This document shows, one piece after another, positions 17,301 through 26,193 of a stretch of DNA of 64,000 nt. The stretch's first letter is position 1. Each line of letters opens with the position of its first letter. The DNA lies in the NCBI RefSeq assembly GCF_029433105.1, contig NZ_JARNTW010000009.1, positions 1 through 64,000 of the forward strand, written 5' to 3'. Under the pieces are notes generated by a model. The model made no database searches and was not told where the DNA came from. It worked only from the letters and a program-made list of their open reading frames with translations. A program made the translations under genes and the position numbers. This DNA comes from Runella sp. MFBS21. Its GTDB lineage: Bacteria > Bacteroidota > Bacteroidia > Cytophagales > Spirosomataceae.

Positions 17301-19127
17301 CTTCTGCAAAACTATACTCAAACGCCTGTTTTTACGGGCAATTTTTCGATTCGTAATCTTAAGTTTACAGATATCTTGATAGGAGACTTGAAGGTGAAAG
17401 CTGATAATCAATCGGCTGATAATATTGCTGCTGAAGCCACTCTTCAAAGTCCCCAAAATGATGTAAGGCTTACTGGTAATTACCTTCTTAAAAACAAAAA
17501 TCCGCTTAACTTAAAACTAGACATTGCTCGCTTAGGGATGCAAACCGTAGAGGCGTTTAGTGTAGGGCAGTTGCGCCGTACGAAAGGAAGTCTGTCGGGT
17601 CAAGCTACTATCAGAGGGGCGATTGACAAGCCTCAGATCGAAGGGCGAATGGCTTTTGATAGTGTTTCTTTTAATGTGACCCAACTGGGCGCCACTTATC
17701 GAATCAACAAAAGCGATTTGCAATTTAAGGGTTCAGAAATCCTCCTTCAGAAATTTATAGTGAGTGATACCACCAATCAGCCTTTGCAAATCGATGGTAA
17801 AATCAATATAGCCAAGGTGCCCCAAGTAGCTTATGATCTCAATATAGCAGGGAAGAATTTTACGGTACTCAATGCCACCCGTAAAGAAAACGAATTCTTT
17901 TACGGGAAAGGTATCGTAGATGCAAATCTACACGTAGCAGGCGTAGGCACTACACCTACGATTGATGGGTCAGTGAAGTTGAAAGAAGGAAGTGATATTA
18001 CGGTTATTTTACCTGATGAATCACTTGGAGAAAATGCCGCCGAAGGAATTGTAGAATTTGTCAATCTCAAAAATCCTGCCGCTATGGTAGTAGATAGCAC
18101 CAAGGAAGAAGCGCCACATTATAGCTCTGAGATATCACTCAATCTAGAAGCCGATGACCGTTCGCAGCTGACTATTGTGGTGGATGAACTCAACGGTGAT
18201 AATCTAAAAGTAAGGGGAAATGCTCAGCTTAATGCCGGAATTTCGGAAAGTGGGCAAGTGTTTATTTTAGGACTTTATGAAATCACGCAAGGTTCTTATG
18301 ATTTGACATTTGAAATCTTAAAGCGTGGATTTACCATCGAAAAAGGCAGCCGTCTTATTTGGGCCGGCGACCCCATGAAAGCTGATGTGGACATTACGGC
18401 GGTGTATCCTGTTACTGCCGACCTAAGGGCACTTAACGCTGATGCAGCCAAATATGGTAAAGTGCCACTACAAGTATTGCTCAAAATGCAAGGAAGCTTA
18501 GAAAAACCGCAAATCAGTTTTGATATACGTCCTGATGCTACTAAACTATCAAGTGATGATCTTAGTAAGCTAAATAACGATAATATTTTTGGCGAAATGA
18601 GAAACAATGCCGTAATGATGAACAAGCAAGTTTTTTCATTGTTGGTTTTGAATAAATTCTCTGGAGAGCAATCTTCCGATTTCTTTTCCAATGTCAATCC
18701 TGAGCTTATCGCCCGCGAAAGTGTAAGTAAACTTCTTACTGATCAGCTCAATATGTTAGCTTCTGACTTGATAAAAGGCGTGAAGTTGGATTTTAATCTG
18801 AACTCTACTTCGGTAGCTACAGCTACTGGTAATGCCGCCCAAACGGATTTGAATGTGGGCTTGAGCAAAGCGTTTTTGGACGACCGCCTTACTGTCAATG
18901 TGGGACGTAATTTTGAGATTGAAAACGGAGCAAGAGCCGCCCGTTCGACGGAGATTGTTGACAATGTCAATATCAATTATAACCTTACTCGTGATGGCCG
19001 ATATGCCTTCCGTGCTTATCGAAAAAACCAATACCAGGCGGTTTTGGAAGGGTTTATTGTGGAAACAGGAGTGAGTTTTGCGGTAGTAATGGATTACGAT
19101 AAAATAAAGGAAATTTTCAAAAAATAG
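14340..19127 (+). CDS. tamB: Translocation and assembly module protein TamB (DUF490)
   Basis: Very long bridge protein of the AsmA/TamB superfamily spanning the periplasm, involved in phospholipid transport or outer-membrane protein assembly. It has 1595 residues: one N-terminal transmembrane helix (about 10-33), a hydrophobic-groove beta-taco region made of repeating short strands with many NL.L..L patterns, and the C-terminal DUF490 domain (about 1180-1590). That domain includes QGSYDLTFEILKRGF, IEKGSRLIWAGDP and the late KLLTDQLNMLASDLI motif. The start is a GTG at 14340, chosen because no ATG lies before the membrane segment. It is followed after 21 bases by a lipidated Omp85 partner. Confidence 0.92.
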   Translation: MLAFYSILRKVGRILLFIFLGLLLVFGTAIVWLQTGAGQDWLTRRVVSYLRQKLQTRVEVAQVRFQLPDWIELKEVYLEDKHRDTLLSGGRLFVDLDVWGLLRNKVGINEIQLENIVLNVHRTLPDTTFNFAFITQAFASPDAAPDTASTPLEMRLDAISLKNVNLQYRDALIGTDAKLWLKDSKVTFSAFNPSYNRYHLSTTVLNEGKGSVRMYAPLRTGPVASDSVVVISSPSDSLDIKLGKIRVENYELNYVDETQKLKTGARIGTLELESEQLFLEKLAVSLKKLALNNSSLVYKTDSLDVDLSQVNTLLEDFKFTPNFIEGKLKSASMAEKRGFVLRQFQTNFVYSDTQASLQNLLVQTNETTLRNKAILRYRSPEELSKNIGNVALEINLQDSKLGFKDVLTWMPSLRKTPPFDKNPNAVVQLNGVVEGKVNNFILKKIDISTLQGTRLKMEGRIAGLPEPTKVVLDLKLSELATTKADIERLLPKDALPTSIDIPGRLAMNGTVKGKADDLNINTQLESDLGGATFDGNLKNFAKAKNQAYQGTLVLKEFNAGKLLKQPPEQLGKLSLSVTVDGQGIDPKTLQADLKGTLESADIKGYTYNNLNLSGTYRQQVADFKADIEDANATLRLSAQADLSTEFPVVKSEVEIEKLRFKPLNLYTEDLGIKGKIKADFSSTNPEDPRGTLSVENGVLIQDGKEIPLQEVQVRLENQNGQRLALIEAPFVKAKATGQFRYAELADIVLTEINRYFAIPDVKYKPITAPYQLVLDGKVANHPAIKAFVPELTKMDTVRFSMQLNSQQDTTLKISLVAPLIEYDSSTVEKATFNIAGANNKAQYHTHIDKITYDTYQIKRTDLEGQIANNIVGFNLVLKDSLDKDRHGVEGALAAVGSNYRLQLRRRALLLDYKPWQADSMGYVQFGKEGLLVKQFLLTQNRQRLFINSETNIPNEPIRVEMDSLNLRPLVAIAADSMLVGGVLAGNVLLQNYTQTPVFTGNFSIRNLKFTDILIGDLKVKADNQSADNIAAEATLQSPQNDVRLTGNYLLKNKNPLNLKLDIARLGMQTVEAFSVGQLRRTKGSLSGQATIRGAIDKPQIEGRMAFDSVSFNVTQLGATYRINKSDLQFKGSEILLQKFIVSDTTNQPLQIDGKINIAKVPQVAYDLNIAGKNFTVLNATRKENEFFYGKGIVDANLHVAGVGTTPTIDGSVKLKEGSDITVILPDESLGENAAEGIVEFVNLKNPAAMVVDSTKEEAPHYSSEISLNLEADDRSQLTIVVDELNGDNLKVRGNAQLNAGISESGQVFILGLYEITQGSYDLTFEILKRGFTIEKGSRLIWAGDPMKADVDITAVYPVTADLRALNADAAKYGKVPLQVLLKMQGSLEKPQISFDIRPDATKLSSDDLSKLNNDNIFGEMRNNAVMMNKQVFSLLVLNKFSGEQSSDFFSNVNPELIARESVSKLLTDQLNMLASDLIKGVKLDFNLNSTSVATATGNAAQTDLNVGLSKAFLDDRLTVNVGRNFEIENGARAARSTEIVDNVNINYNLTRDGRYAFRAYRKNQYQAVLEGFIVETGVSFAVVMDYDKIKEIFKK

Positions 19128-19148
19128 TTTTAGAAAACTGAGCTAAGC

Positions 19149-21494
19149 GTGATTAGAGTATGCAATATCTTTTTTGTGTTGTTGGCGGTATGGCTTTCTA
19201 GCTGTTCGGTTTCGCGTTATTTGCCTCCTAATGAGAGCATATACACAGGTGCTGAAGTAAAAATGGTGGCGGATTCGGGCATGGCAGCTAAAGTGTCAAA
19301 AACAGTAAAAGAAGAAATAGAGCCTATCATAAGGCCCAAGCCCAATACGATGCTGCTAGGGTTTCCCTATAAAGTATGGTTGTATTATGTATTGGGAGAG
19401 CCTAAAAAAGAAAAAAGCTTTCGTGGATGGTTTCGAAAGAGATTTGGGGAACCCCCAGTATTTGCGAGTCGTCGGGCTGTCACCACCAACAGTGCTATCA
19501 TTGGCAATTATCTCAACAATGAAGGTTATTTTAGATCTAGCGCTACGGGCGAGCTGACCGAAAGCAAGCGTAAATCAAAGGCGACTTATACGGTATATCT
19601 GAAACATCGCTATACTATCAATAGTGTACAGTTTGTAAAGCCTGATTCAAACATCAGCGTTTTTTCCAAAAGTCTAGGTGATGTTTCCCCAAAAACACTC
19701 CTCAAAGCAGGAAATCCGTATCGGTTGAGTGTGATTGAAGAAGAACGAAACCGTGTAGAACGTGAACTTAAAAAGCAGGGATTTTATTATTTTCGGCCCG
19801 ATTACCTCATTGTCAAAGCTGATACCAATCTTAATACCCATAAGGTAAATTTGTACGTAGAGCTTAAACCTAACACGACACAGTTGGCTCTAAAAACGTA
19901 TTTTATTCAAAACATTTACGTTATTTCTGACAATGGAAGCCTGAAAAAAGATACTGTCCCGAGTCTGGTAGGACGAAGAAGCGGTGTCCGAATTGTAGAC
20001 CCTTCCCAGGCGTACAAACCAAGAATCTTTTTTGATGCTATTGGATTTCGTAGAGGGACGATGTACAGCAGCGAAGTCCATGATGTATCACTTTCGCGAC
20101 TCATCAACCTCAAAAATTTTAAGTTTGTCAAAAATCAATTTGAACTAGTTCCGCGCTCCGATTCGGCTTTTTTGGATGTATATTATTATCTGACTCCGCT
20201 CAAAAAGAAAACGCTTCGCGCTGAAATCAGTGCGGTGACTAAGTCTAATAACCTTACAGGTACTCAGTTTAACTTAACCTGGCTCAATCGAAATCTTTTT
20301 CGAGGAGCGGAGCAGCTTCGTCTCAATGCCACAGCTGGTTTGGATGTACAACTTGGGGGTAATCGCAACTCCAATGTCAGAGATTTTTATCGTACAAGTT
20401 TTGAGGCCGAATTGTCTTTTCCAAGATTTGTACTCCCTTTTTATCGAGTGAGACCCGAAAAAAGCCAAGGTCTTCCCAAAACAACCTTGACCACAGGTTT
20501 TGAGCGGCTGACTCAGCAGGGGCTTTATACCCAAACCTCCATTAAGTTCAATTGGGGGTATAGCTGGCGCAAAAGCACCGAGTTTGAGCATACCTTATTG
20601 CCTATTGCGCTCAATATAGTACAGCCTACTAATATCAATGGAGAAGCATTTTTGAATTTGATTACAGACCCCTTTGCCAAACCTCAAGATTTGCTTCGTT
20701 ATTTCAGGATTTTGGAAAATAGGCTCATTTTAGGAGCTCAATACAATGTTACGTATACGCCGACGCCTCGGCCATTGAGTAAAAACAACTTTGTATTTAC
20801 TGGCGGAATCGATATTGCTGGTAATGTCGCTGGGCTACTTGCCAAAGGTCGGGAAGAAGTAGGAATGGTATTTGGAATTCCTTATGAACAATACGCTCGC
20901 TTCGATTTTGAGATGCGTTATTATCGAGAGGTGAGTAAAACTATGAAATGGGCCAGTCGTGTATTGGCAGGTGTCGGGATTCCTTATGGCAATTCATTAT
21001 CAATGCCGCAGTTTAAACAGTATTTTGGGGGAGGAACCAACGGTATTCGGGCTTTTAGGGCGCGCACCTTAGGCCCTGGAAGCTATCAGCCCGACTCGGT
21101 TACGGCAAGTATTTTTGGAAACGCTTCTTTTGGGGATATTCGTTTGGAAGCGAGTACTGAATTACGGTTAAGATTTAGCCAATATTTTGAAGGAGCGATG
21201 TTTGTGGATGCAGGCAATATATGGATGTACCGCAATTATGATGATTCGTTTTATCTCCCAGAAGATAATGCGGTATTTACCAATCAATTTTACAAACAAG
21301 TAGCCGTAGGAGGAGGATTAGGGCTGCGGATTGTTACGCCTTTTGTGTTGTTACGTTTAGATTTGGCCACGCCTTTCCGTAAACCTTGGCTTCCAGAAAC
21401 TGAAAGATGGGTATTCAATCAGTTTGATTTTAGAAACAAAAGCTGGCGCAAAGAAAACCTTGTTTTTAATATTGCCGTTGGATATTCATTCTAA
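19149..21494 (+). CDS. Lipidated Omp85-family protein, TamL type
   Basis: Outer-membrane beta-barrel protein of the BamA/TamA family, 781 residues. The signal peptide ends in a lipobox, WLSSC, with Cys19 as lipidation site; a lipidated N-terminus is the mark of the Bacteroidota TamL variant. POTRA-like domains occupy about 30-360 (for example YTVYLKHRYTINSVQF). The C-terminal surface-antigen barrel (about 400-781) has the conserved segment FGGGTNGIRAFRARTLGPGSY and ends in a typical barrel strand, NIAVGYSF. The start is a GTG, 21 bases after tamB, and the two are surely one operon working together. Confidence 0.9.
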   Translation: MIRVCNIFFVLLAVWLSSCSVSRYLPPNESIYTGAEVKMVADSGMAAKVSKTVKEEIEPIIRPKPNTMLLGFPYKVWLYYVLGEPKKEKSFRGWFRKRFGEPPVFASRRAVTTNSAIIGNYLNNEGYFRSSATGELTESKRKSKATYTVYLKHRYTINSVQFVKPDSNISVFSKSLGDVSPKTLLKAGNPYRLSVIEEERNRVERELKKQGFYYFRPDYLIVKADTNLNTHKVNLYVELKPNTTQLALKTYFIQNIYVISDNGSLKKDTVPSLVGRRSGVRIVDPSQAYKPRIFFDAIGFRRGTMYSSEVHDVSLSRLINLKNFKFVKNQFELVPRSDSAFLDVYYYLTPLKKKTLRAEISAVTKSNNLTGTQFNLTWLNRNLFRGAEQLRLNATAGLDVQLGGNRNSNVRDFYRTSFEAELSFPRFVLPFYRVRPEKSQGLPKTTLTTGFERLTQQGLYTQTSIKFNWGYSWRKSTEFEHTLLPIALNIVQPTNINGEAFLNLITDPFAKPQDLLRYFRILENRLILGAQYNVTYTPTPRPLSKNNFVFTGGIDIAGNVAGLLAKGREEVGMVFGIPYEQYARFDFEMRYYREVSKTMKWASRVLAGVGIPYGNSLSMPQFKQYFGGGTNGIRAFRARTLGPGSYQPDSVTASIFGNASFGDIRLEASTELRLRFSQYFEGAMFVDAGNIWMYRNYDDSFYLPEDNAVFTNQFYKQVAVGGGLGLRIVTPFVLLRLDLATPFRKPWLPETERWVFNQFDFRNKSWRKENLVFNIAVGYSF

Positions 21495-21540
21495 CAATAA
21501 AAAACGCACATAAGAATTCTCATGTGCGTTTTTTATTGTT
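21493..21540. terminator. Bidirectional hairpin terminator between tamL and purQ
   Basis: A 19-bp inverted repeat (AACAATAAAAAACGCACAT at 21493-21511, complement at 21522-21540) encloses a partly self-complementary loop containing AGAATTCT. A-runs and T-runs flank the GC core CGCACAT on both strands, so it can serve both converging genes. Confidence 0.85.
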
Positions 21541-21553
21541 AGAATTTTAATTT

Positions 21554-22240
21554 TTAGGCGGTTACGGCCAAAAGTTGCTCTAAAATAAAACGCCCGTCGG
21601 CATTGCCAAGCGCATCATCAGAGGCTCTTTCGGGGTGAGGCATCATTCCAAACACATTTTTACCAGCGTTAGATACCCCTGCTATGTTTTCTAAGCTCCC
21701 ATTAGGATTGGCGGCTTCGGTGATAAGACCATTGGCGTCACAATATCTAAACAATACTTGATCGTTGTCATTAAGGCTTTTGAGCGTATCCTCATCTGCA
21801 AAATACCGTCCGTCTCCGTGTGCAATCGGAATTTTATAAGCAGAGCGGTCGAGACCTGCCGTCAAGATTGTTGATTTGCTTTGTGGATTCAAATATACAT
21901 TGCGGCAAATGTAGCGTTGAGAACTGTTGCGTAGCAATACCCCCGGTACGAGCCCTGCTTCGGCCAAAATCTGAAATCCGTTACAAATCCCCATCACATA
22001 TCCTCCCCGATTTGCGTGGGCGATTACTTCGTTCATGATAGGAGAAAAGCGGGCAATCGCTCCCGTACGTAAATAGTCACCGTACGAAAAACCACCCGGC
22101 AAAATGATAAAATCGCAACCTTTGAGGTCGTGGTCTTTGTGCCAAAGTTTAACAACTTCTTGTTCTAAATTGACCCGTAAGGTATAAACGGTGTCATCGT
22201 CGCAATTGGAGCCTGGAAATACTACTACGCCGAATTTCAT
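21554..22240 (-). CDS. purQ: Phosphoribosylformylglycinamidine synthase subunit PurQ
   Basis: Glutamine amidotransferase subunit supplying ammonia to PurL in the fourth step of purine synthesis. The 228 residues show PGSNCDDD near the start, LPGGFSYGDYLR (48-58), the nucleophile Cys86 in GICNGFQIL, and His202/Glu204 in MPHPER, completing the catalytic triad. Length is normal for the stand-alone small PurQ. No purL or purS is adjacent. It is convergent with tamL and separated from it by a shared terminator. Confidence 0.96.
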   Translation of the reverse strand: MKFGVVVFPGSNCDDDTVYTLRVNLEQEVVKLWHKDHDLKGCDFIILPGGFSYGDYLRTGAIARFSPIMNEVIAHANRGGYVMGICNGFQILAEAGLVPGVLLRNSSQRYICRNVYLNPQSKSTILTAGLDRSAYKIPIAHGDGRYFADEDTLKSLNDNDQVLFRYCDANGLITEAANPNGSLENIAGVSNAGKNVFGMMPHPERASDDALGNADGRFILEQLLAVTA

Positions 22241-22586
22241 ATATAATCTAAGATGGAGTAACTAAGCGGATGAATAAGTGACTTTTCGGTCACAAAGTTA
22301 AGATTTTCGTTGGGCTATTCGTAACAAAACTTCTTGTAACTTTGAATGTATTTGGAATTGAGTGCGTTAGAAAGAATAAAGAACAACGAATAGATTTTGT
22401 TTTTGAATAATTAATGATGTATTATATGATTGATATTCAGTTGTTTAATTTGTTTTTATAAATAAATATTTAAAAACAATTCCTTCCATAGGATTGAGTA
22501 GGTTTTGTTTGAGTTTTGGACAACCAAGCACAAGAAAGCGTACGTAAAGCTAACGTCTTTTCTTTATTTGAATTAAATTGATTTCG
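22241..22586. other. Divergent intergenic region between purQ and the DEAD-box helicase gene
   Basis: About 345 bases, very AT-rich in the middle (22370-22480). It contains the purQ -7 element and, by position, the helicase promoter and its 5' leader. I see no riboswitch fold, RNA gene or open frame worth supporting. Helicase genes of this kind often have long cold-responsive leaders, but nothing in the bases proves that here. Confidence 0.4.
22293..22300 (-). promoter_or_regulatory. Putative -7 promoter element for purQ
   Basis: On the minus strand TAACTTTG, an 8/8 match to TAnnTTTG, lies about 53 bases before the purQ ATG. A TTTTG (22325-22329) stands somewhat too far upstream to be an ideal -33 element. 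Confidence 0.4.
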
Positions 22587-23906
22587 ATGACTTTTGAAGA
22601 TTTTAACCTCAACCGACAGCTCCTCAATGCCATAGCAGAGGCCGGATACGAAACTCCATCGCCTATTCAAGAGCAGGCCATTCCGTTGGCATTGCAAGGG
22701 CATGATGTATTGGGAATTGCACAGACAGGTACAGGCAAAACCGCCGCCTATGTATTGCCTTTGTTGATGCGTATCAAATACGCCCAAGGACAGACTCCTC
22801 GGGCACTTATTTTGGCACCTACGCGCGAATTGGTAATGCAAATCCACGAAGCGATTGGCGTATTAGGCAAATATACGGATTTGAGGTGTGTCGCATTGTA
22901 TGGTGGTTTAGGTCCCAAAACGCAAATTGAAAATATCCAAAAAGGAGTAGATATTATCGTGGCTACCCCAGGGCGTTTTATGGATTTGTACTTGAGAGGG
23001 GAGATTGTAGTCAAGCAGCTTTCGACTTTGATTCTTGATGAAGCCGACAAGATGATGGATATGGGTTTTATGCCCCAAATCAATCGAATTTTGGAGGTAA
23101 TTCCCCGCAAAAGACAAAATTTGCTTTTCTCGGCTACCTTCCCACCTAAGGTTGAGCGCTTGTCTGAAAATTTTTTAGAAGCACCCGTTCGCGTAGAAGT
23201 GACCCCCCAAGCCACCACCGCCGAACGCGTAGCGCAGGTGATTTTTGAAGTACCCAACTTTAGAACCAAAATCAATTTGTTGGAGCATCTTGTTCAGGAT
23301 GCAGCGGTTTTTCAGCGCGGAATGGTCTTTGTACGGTCAAAAGAAGCAGCGGAGAATATTTACAAATTTTTGAAACGCAAGGTAGTTTCAGAAGATGAAG
23401 TGAGGGTAATCCATGCTAATAAAGGCCAAAATACGCGTATCAATGCTATGGAAGCCTTTAAGGAAGGCAATGTTCGTATCTTAATCGCTACGGATGTTGC
23501 TGCTCGTGGAATCGACGTCACGATGGTAAGTCATGTCGTTAATTTTGATGTACCCCTTATCTATGAAGATTATGTGCACCGTATTGGACGTACGGGACGT
23601 GCCAATCAAGAAGGAAAAGCCGTTACTTTTGTAACCATGTCGGATGAATATCATATTGCCAAAATTGAGAAAATCATTCGAATGAAGATTCCACGGACTT
23701 CTATGCCCCTAAACGTAGAAGTGCCCGAAACTCCCTTTGAGGAAAAACAGGAAATGCTTCGCGAACTCGACAATCAGCGTCGCAAAGAAGACCCAAATTT
23801 TAAAGGAGCATTTCATGAAAAGAAACATAAAAAATTTGTAGATTCGAAGCCTAAAAAAAAGCAAACCCTATCGCCAAAAAAAAACGGTAACAAACGAAAA
23901 AAGTGA
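22587..23906 (+). CDS. DEAD-box ATP-dependent RNA helicase (RhlE-like)
   Basis: RNA helicase remodelling structured RNA in ribosome assembly or decay. From the ATG at 22587 it has 439 residues; a TTG nine bases upstream is in frame. Motifs in order: Q motif TPSPIQEQAIP, motif I AQTGTGKT (45-52), PTRELV, DEAD (151-154), SAT, then the C-terminal RecA domain with ARGIDV and HRIGRTGRA. The tail from about 395 is strongly basic (many Lys), a common RNA-binding extension. RhlE is the closest subfamily by eye, not a certain assignment. Confidence 0.93.
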   Translation: MTFEDFNLNRQLLNAIAEAGYETPSPIQEQAIPLALQGHDVLGIAQTGTGKTAAYVLPLLMRIKYAQGQTPRALILAPTRELVMQIHEAIGVLGKYTDLRCVALYGGLGPKTQIENIQKGVDIIVATPGRFMDLYLRGEIVVKQLSTLILDEADKMMDMGFMPQINRILEVIPRKRQNLLFSATFPPKVERLSENFLEAPVRVEVTPQATTAERVAQVIFEVPNFRTKINLLEHLVQDAAVFQRGMVFVRSKEAAENIYKFLKRKVVSEDEVRVIHANKGQNTRINAMEAFKEGNVRILIATDVAARGIDVTMVSHVVNFDVPLIYEDYVHRIGRTGRANQEGKAVTFVTMSDEYHIAKIEKIIRMKIPRTSMPLNVEVPETPFEEKQEMLRELDNQRRKEDPNFKGAFHEKKHKKFVDSKPKKKQTLSPKKNGNKRKK

Positions 23907-23969
23907 GGATTGGGATAATAATGTGAAGAATGAAACGTTTTTTATGACGTTCTGATGAGTTGGTAGCGT

Positions 23970-24746
23970 ATGAAAGAGATATTGTCACTTAGTCATTTTG
24001 TATTGGGGTCCTTTTGGGCAATCTTAGCCCCTGTGGTAGCATCGGCTCAAGCCATGCAATTTGTGAGTAGTAGCCGCCCTGCCGATACTAGCACACAAGT
24101 AGCAAAAGAATCCGCTCCTGCTGTCAAAAACCCTCATCTGCTTCCTCTTTTTGGAGAAACGAGTAAGAGTGTAGAACAAATAGAGTTTGAAATACATTTC
24201 TTAAATGATTGTGACCAAAATTTTGCAAGTCGTAGCGAGGCAAGTCAGTTTTTTTCGGCTCGTGGTTGGGATTATCTACAAGAAGGAGAGCTAGATACGG
24301 CCTGCTATCGTTTCAATTTGGCCTATCTCCTCGACAATAAAAACAGTGATTGTTTGTGGGGATTGGGAGTGATGTGCTATCATCAAGGCCGCCTTACAGA
24401 TGCCGAAAGAATGCTCCGAAAAGGCGCTGATATCGATTCCATGAATGTAGGGCTTTTGGTAGATTTAGCTACGGTAGATTTGATCCATTTCAAAGACAGC
24501 AAAGACAATTGGGAGTTGATAGAGGCTGACCAAATCTTGAGTAGAGTGCTACGAATCGATAGCACCAATGCCAATGCCTACCTCAAAAAATCGGTCCTTG
24601 AATACCATAAAGAAAACTATGATGCTGCGTGGGCTAATCTTCATAAAACTCGGCTCTTAGATGCTGAGCTTCTAGATTATGAATTTATGAAAGAACTGCT
24701 CTCCAAAAAATGCGACCCTGAGGGGATTTTTAGTACACAAAATTAA
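23970..24746 (+). CDS. Secreted TPR-repeat protein
   Basis: A 258-residue exported protein with a signal peptide (about 1-27, ending VVASAQA) and at least three tetratricopeptide repeats between residues 95 and 235 (RGWDYLQEGELDTACYRF, then LGVMCYHQGRLTDAERML, then YLKKSVLEYHKENYDAAW). TPRs mediate protein-protein contacts; no catalytic domain is present, so the partner is unknown. It lies 63 bases after the helicase gene and is followed at once by a strong hairpin. Confidence 0.75.
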   Translation: MKEILSLSHFVLGSFWAILAPVVASAQAMQFVSSSRPADTSTQVAKESAPAVKNPHLLPLFGETSKSVEQIEFEIHFLNDCDQNFASRSEASQFFSARGWDYLQEGELDTACYRFNLAYLLDNKNSDCLWGLGVMCYHQGRLTDAERMLRKGADIDSMNVGLLVDLATVDLIHFKDSKDNWELIEADQILSRVLRIDSTNANAYLKKSVLEYHKENYDAAWANLHKTRLLDAELLDYEFMKELLSKKCDPEGIFSTQN

Positions 24747-24748
24747 AG

Positions 24749-24787
24749 TTGCGGCACTGTCACCAAAGGCAGTGCCGCAATTGTTTT
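24749..24787 (+). terminator. Intrinsic terminator after the TPR protein gene
   Basis: An 11-bp perfect stem TTGCGGCACTG/CAGTGCCGCAA (24749-24759 and 24770-24780) with a 10-base loop is followed by TTGTTTTT. It ends only a few bases before the start of the acetyltransferase gene, so that gene must have its own promoter inside or rely on read-through. Confidence 0.8.
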
Positions 24788-24792
24788 TGGTC

Positions 24793-25197
24793 ATGATTCG
24801 TGAAATAACCGCTGCTGATACCTACCCACTTCGTCATCAGGTTTTGTGGCCTGAGCAGTCACTCGACTTTGTGAAAGTACCCGAAGATGATGCGGGATTT
24901 CATTTTGGGTATTTTGTAGAAAATGAACTCGTATCCGTAATCTCTCTTTTTATAGATACGGGGCATCACGCCCGCTTTCGTAAATTTGCTACGCACCCTC
25001 ATTATCAAAGAAAAGGCATCGGAACCGCTTTGCTACAAGCGGTATTTGAGGAGGCTGTTTTACAAAAAGCTACTCAAATTTGGTGTGATGCGCGTTTAGA
25101 GGCCGCTCCTTTTTACCAACGTTTTGGGATGTACCAAGAAGGAGCAATTTTCTACAAAGGGCCTATTCCTTATGTCAAAATGCTGAGAATATTGTAG
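24793..25197 (+). CDS. GNAT family N-acetyltransferase
   Basis: A 134-residue acetyltransferase that moves an acetyl group from acetyl-CoA to an amine; substrate unknown. The acetyl-CoA-binding motif A is HPHYQRKGIGTALL (the Q/RxxGxG/A pattern), preceded by a strand RKFATHP and followed by the typical WCDARLEAAPFYQRFGM segment. I chose the ATG at 24793; an in-frame GTG at 24772 falls inside the preceding terminator stem and is unlikely. It is cytoplasmic by lack of a signal. Confidence 0.88.
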   Translation: MIREITAADTYPLRHQVLWPEQSLDFVKVPEDDAGFHFGYFVENELVSVISLFIDTGHHARFRKFATHPHYQRKGIGTALLQAVFEEAVLQKATQIWCDARLEAAPFYQRFGMYQEGAIFYKGPIPYVKMLRIL

Positions 25198-25343
25198 TGG
25201 GCAAAAATAGGGGAATTTTTTGCCCAAATTTCGACGTTTTTTTTGTGCAATCCTCGTTTTAAAGAGTTTTTGGTTTATATCTAAGTTTTGGGGAAATTGT
25301 TCTACAGTGTTTTGTGGAATAATTTTTTAACATTACTTCTTTA

Positions 25344-25351
25344 TAGTTTTG
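25344..25351 (+). promoter_or_regulatory. Putative -7 promoter element for the Mla-type operon
   Basis: TAGTTTTG is an 8/8 match to TAnnTTTG, 42 bases before the permease ATG at 25394. A matching -33 element is not obvious. The same gap begins with a hairpin (25199-25225) that may end the acetyltransferase transcript, though its T-run is poor. Confidence 0.4.
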
Positions 25352-25393
25352 AGTAAAATCTACGTCATAAAATCGAAACACTAGTACCAACAT

Positions 25394-26179
25394 ATGAGCA
25401 GGGAAGCAACAAAGCCAGTTTTTTCTGAAAAAATAGATGATTGGTTATTAGGTTTTTACAATGCCTTCGAATTTGTAAAATTGGTTTTTAAGGAAGCCTT
25501 TTCGGGTGATTTTGAGTTCAATGAATTTGTGCGTCAATGCTATCACATTGGGCTGCGTTCACTGCCTTTGATTTCATTGACGGGTTTTGTAACGGGCTTC
25601 GTTTTTACCAAGCAATCTCGGCCTTCGCTTATGGAGTTTGGGGCTACTTCATGGCTTCCTTCTCTGGTGACTATTGCTATTGTGAGAGCGTTGGCACCTT
25701 TAGTTACTTCTCTGATTTGTTCTGGTAAAATTGGGTCGGGAATTGGCGCCGAATTAGGTTCTATGAAAGTGACTGAGCAAATCGATGCTATGGAGGTATC
25801 GGCCGTAAATCCTATTCGATATTTGGTAGTGACGCGGGTACTAGCTTCCACCATTACCATTCCCATTTTGTCTTTTTATTGCGCTTTAGTGGCTTTGGCC
25901 GGCTGTTTTCTTAATGTTACAGTCAATGAAGGTACCAACCTCTACGCATTTTTTGAGAAAGGATTTGACAGTATTGTATTTCTAGACGTGATTACGGCCG
26001 TAATCAAAGCCGTTAGTTTTGGTTTTACTATTGGGATGATTGGATGTTATAAAGGCTTCAACGCCAGCAATGGTACCCAAGGTGTAGGAAAAGCTGCTAA
26101 CTCTTCGGTCGTACTTTCCATGTTTTTGATATTTATAGAAGAGATTTTTATTGTACAAGTCACCAATTGGTTTCGTTAA
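25394..26179 (+). CDS. mlaE: MlaE-family lipid ABC transporter permease
   Basis: Inner-membrane permease of an MCE/Mla-type transporter that moves phospholipids between membranes. The 261 residues contain about five to six membrane segments and the family region GKIGSGIGAELGSMKVTEQIDAMEV, the conserved cytoplasmic coupling loop with EQIDAM. It starts an operon with an ATPase (14-base gap) and an MCE-domain protein. The E. coli-type partners MlaA, MlaB and MlaC are not present here. Confidence 0.93.
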   Translation: MSREATKPVFSEKIDDWLLGFYNAFEFVKLVFKEAFSGDFEFNEFVRQCYHIGLRSLPLISLTGFVTGFVFTKQSRPSLMEFGATSWLPSLVTIAIVRALAPLVTSLICSGKIGSGIGAELGSMKVTEQIDAMEVSAVNPIRYLVVTRVLASTITIPILSFYCALVALAGCFLNVTVNEGTNLYAFFEKGFDSIVFLDVITAVIKAVSFGFTIGMIGCYKGFNASNGTQGVGKAANSSVVLSMFLIFIEEIFIVQVTNWFR

Positions 26180-26193
26180 AAATAGACCCAATC

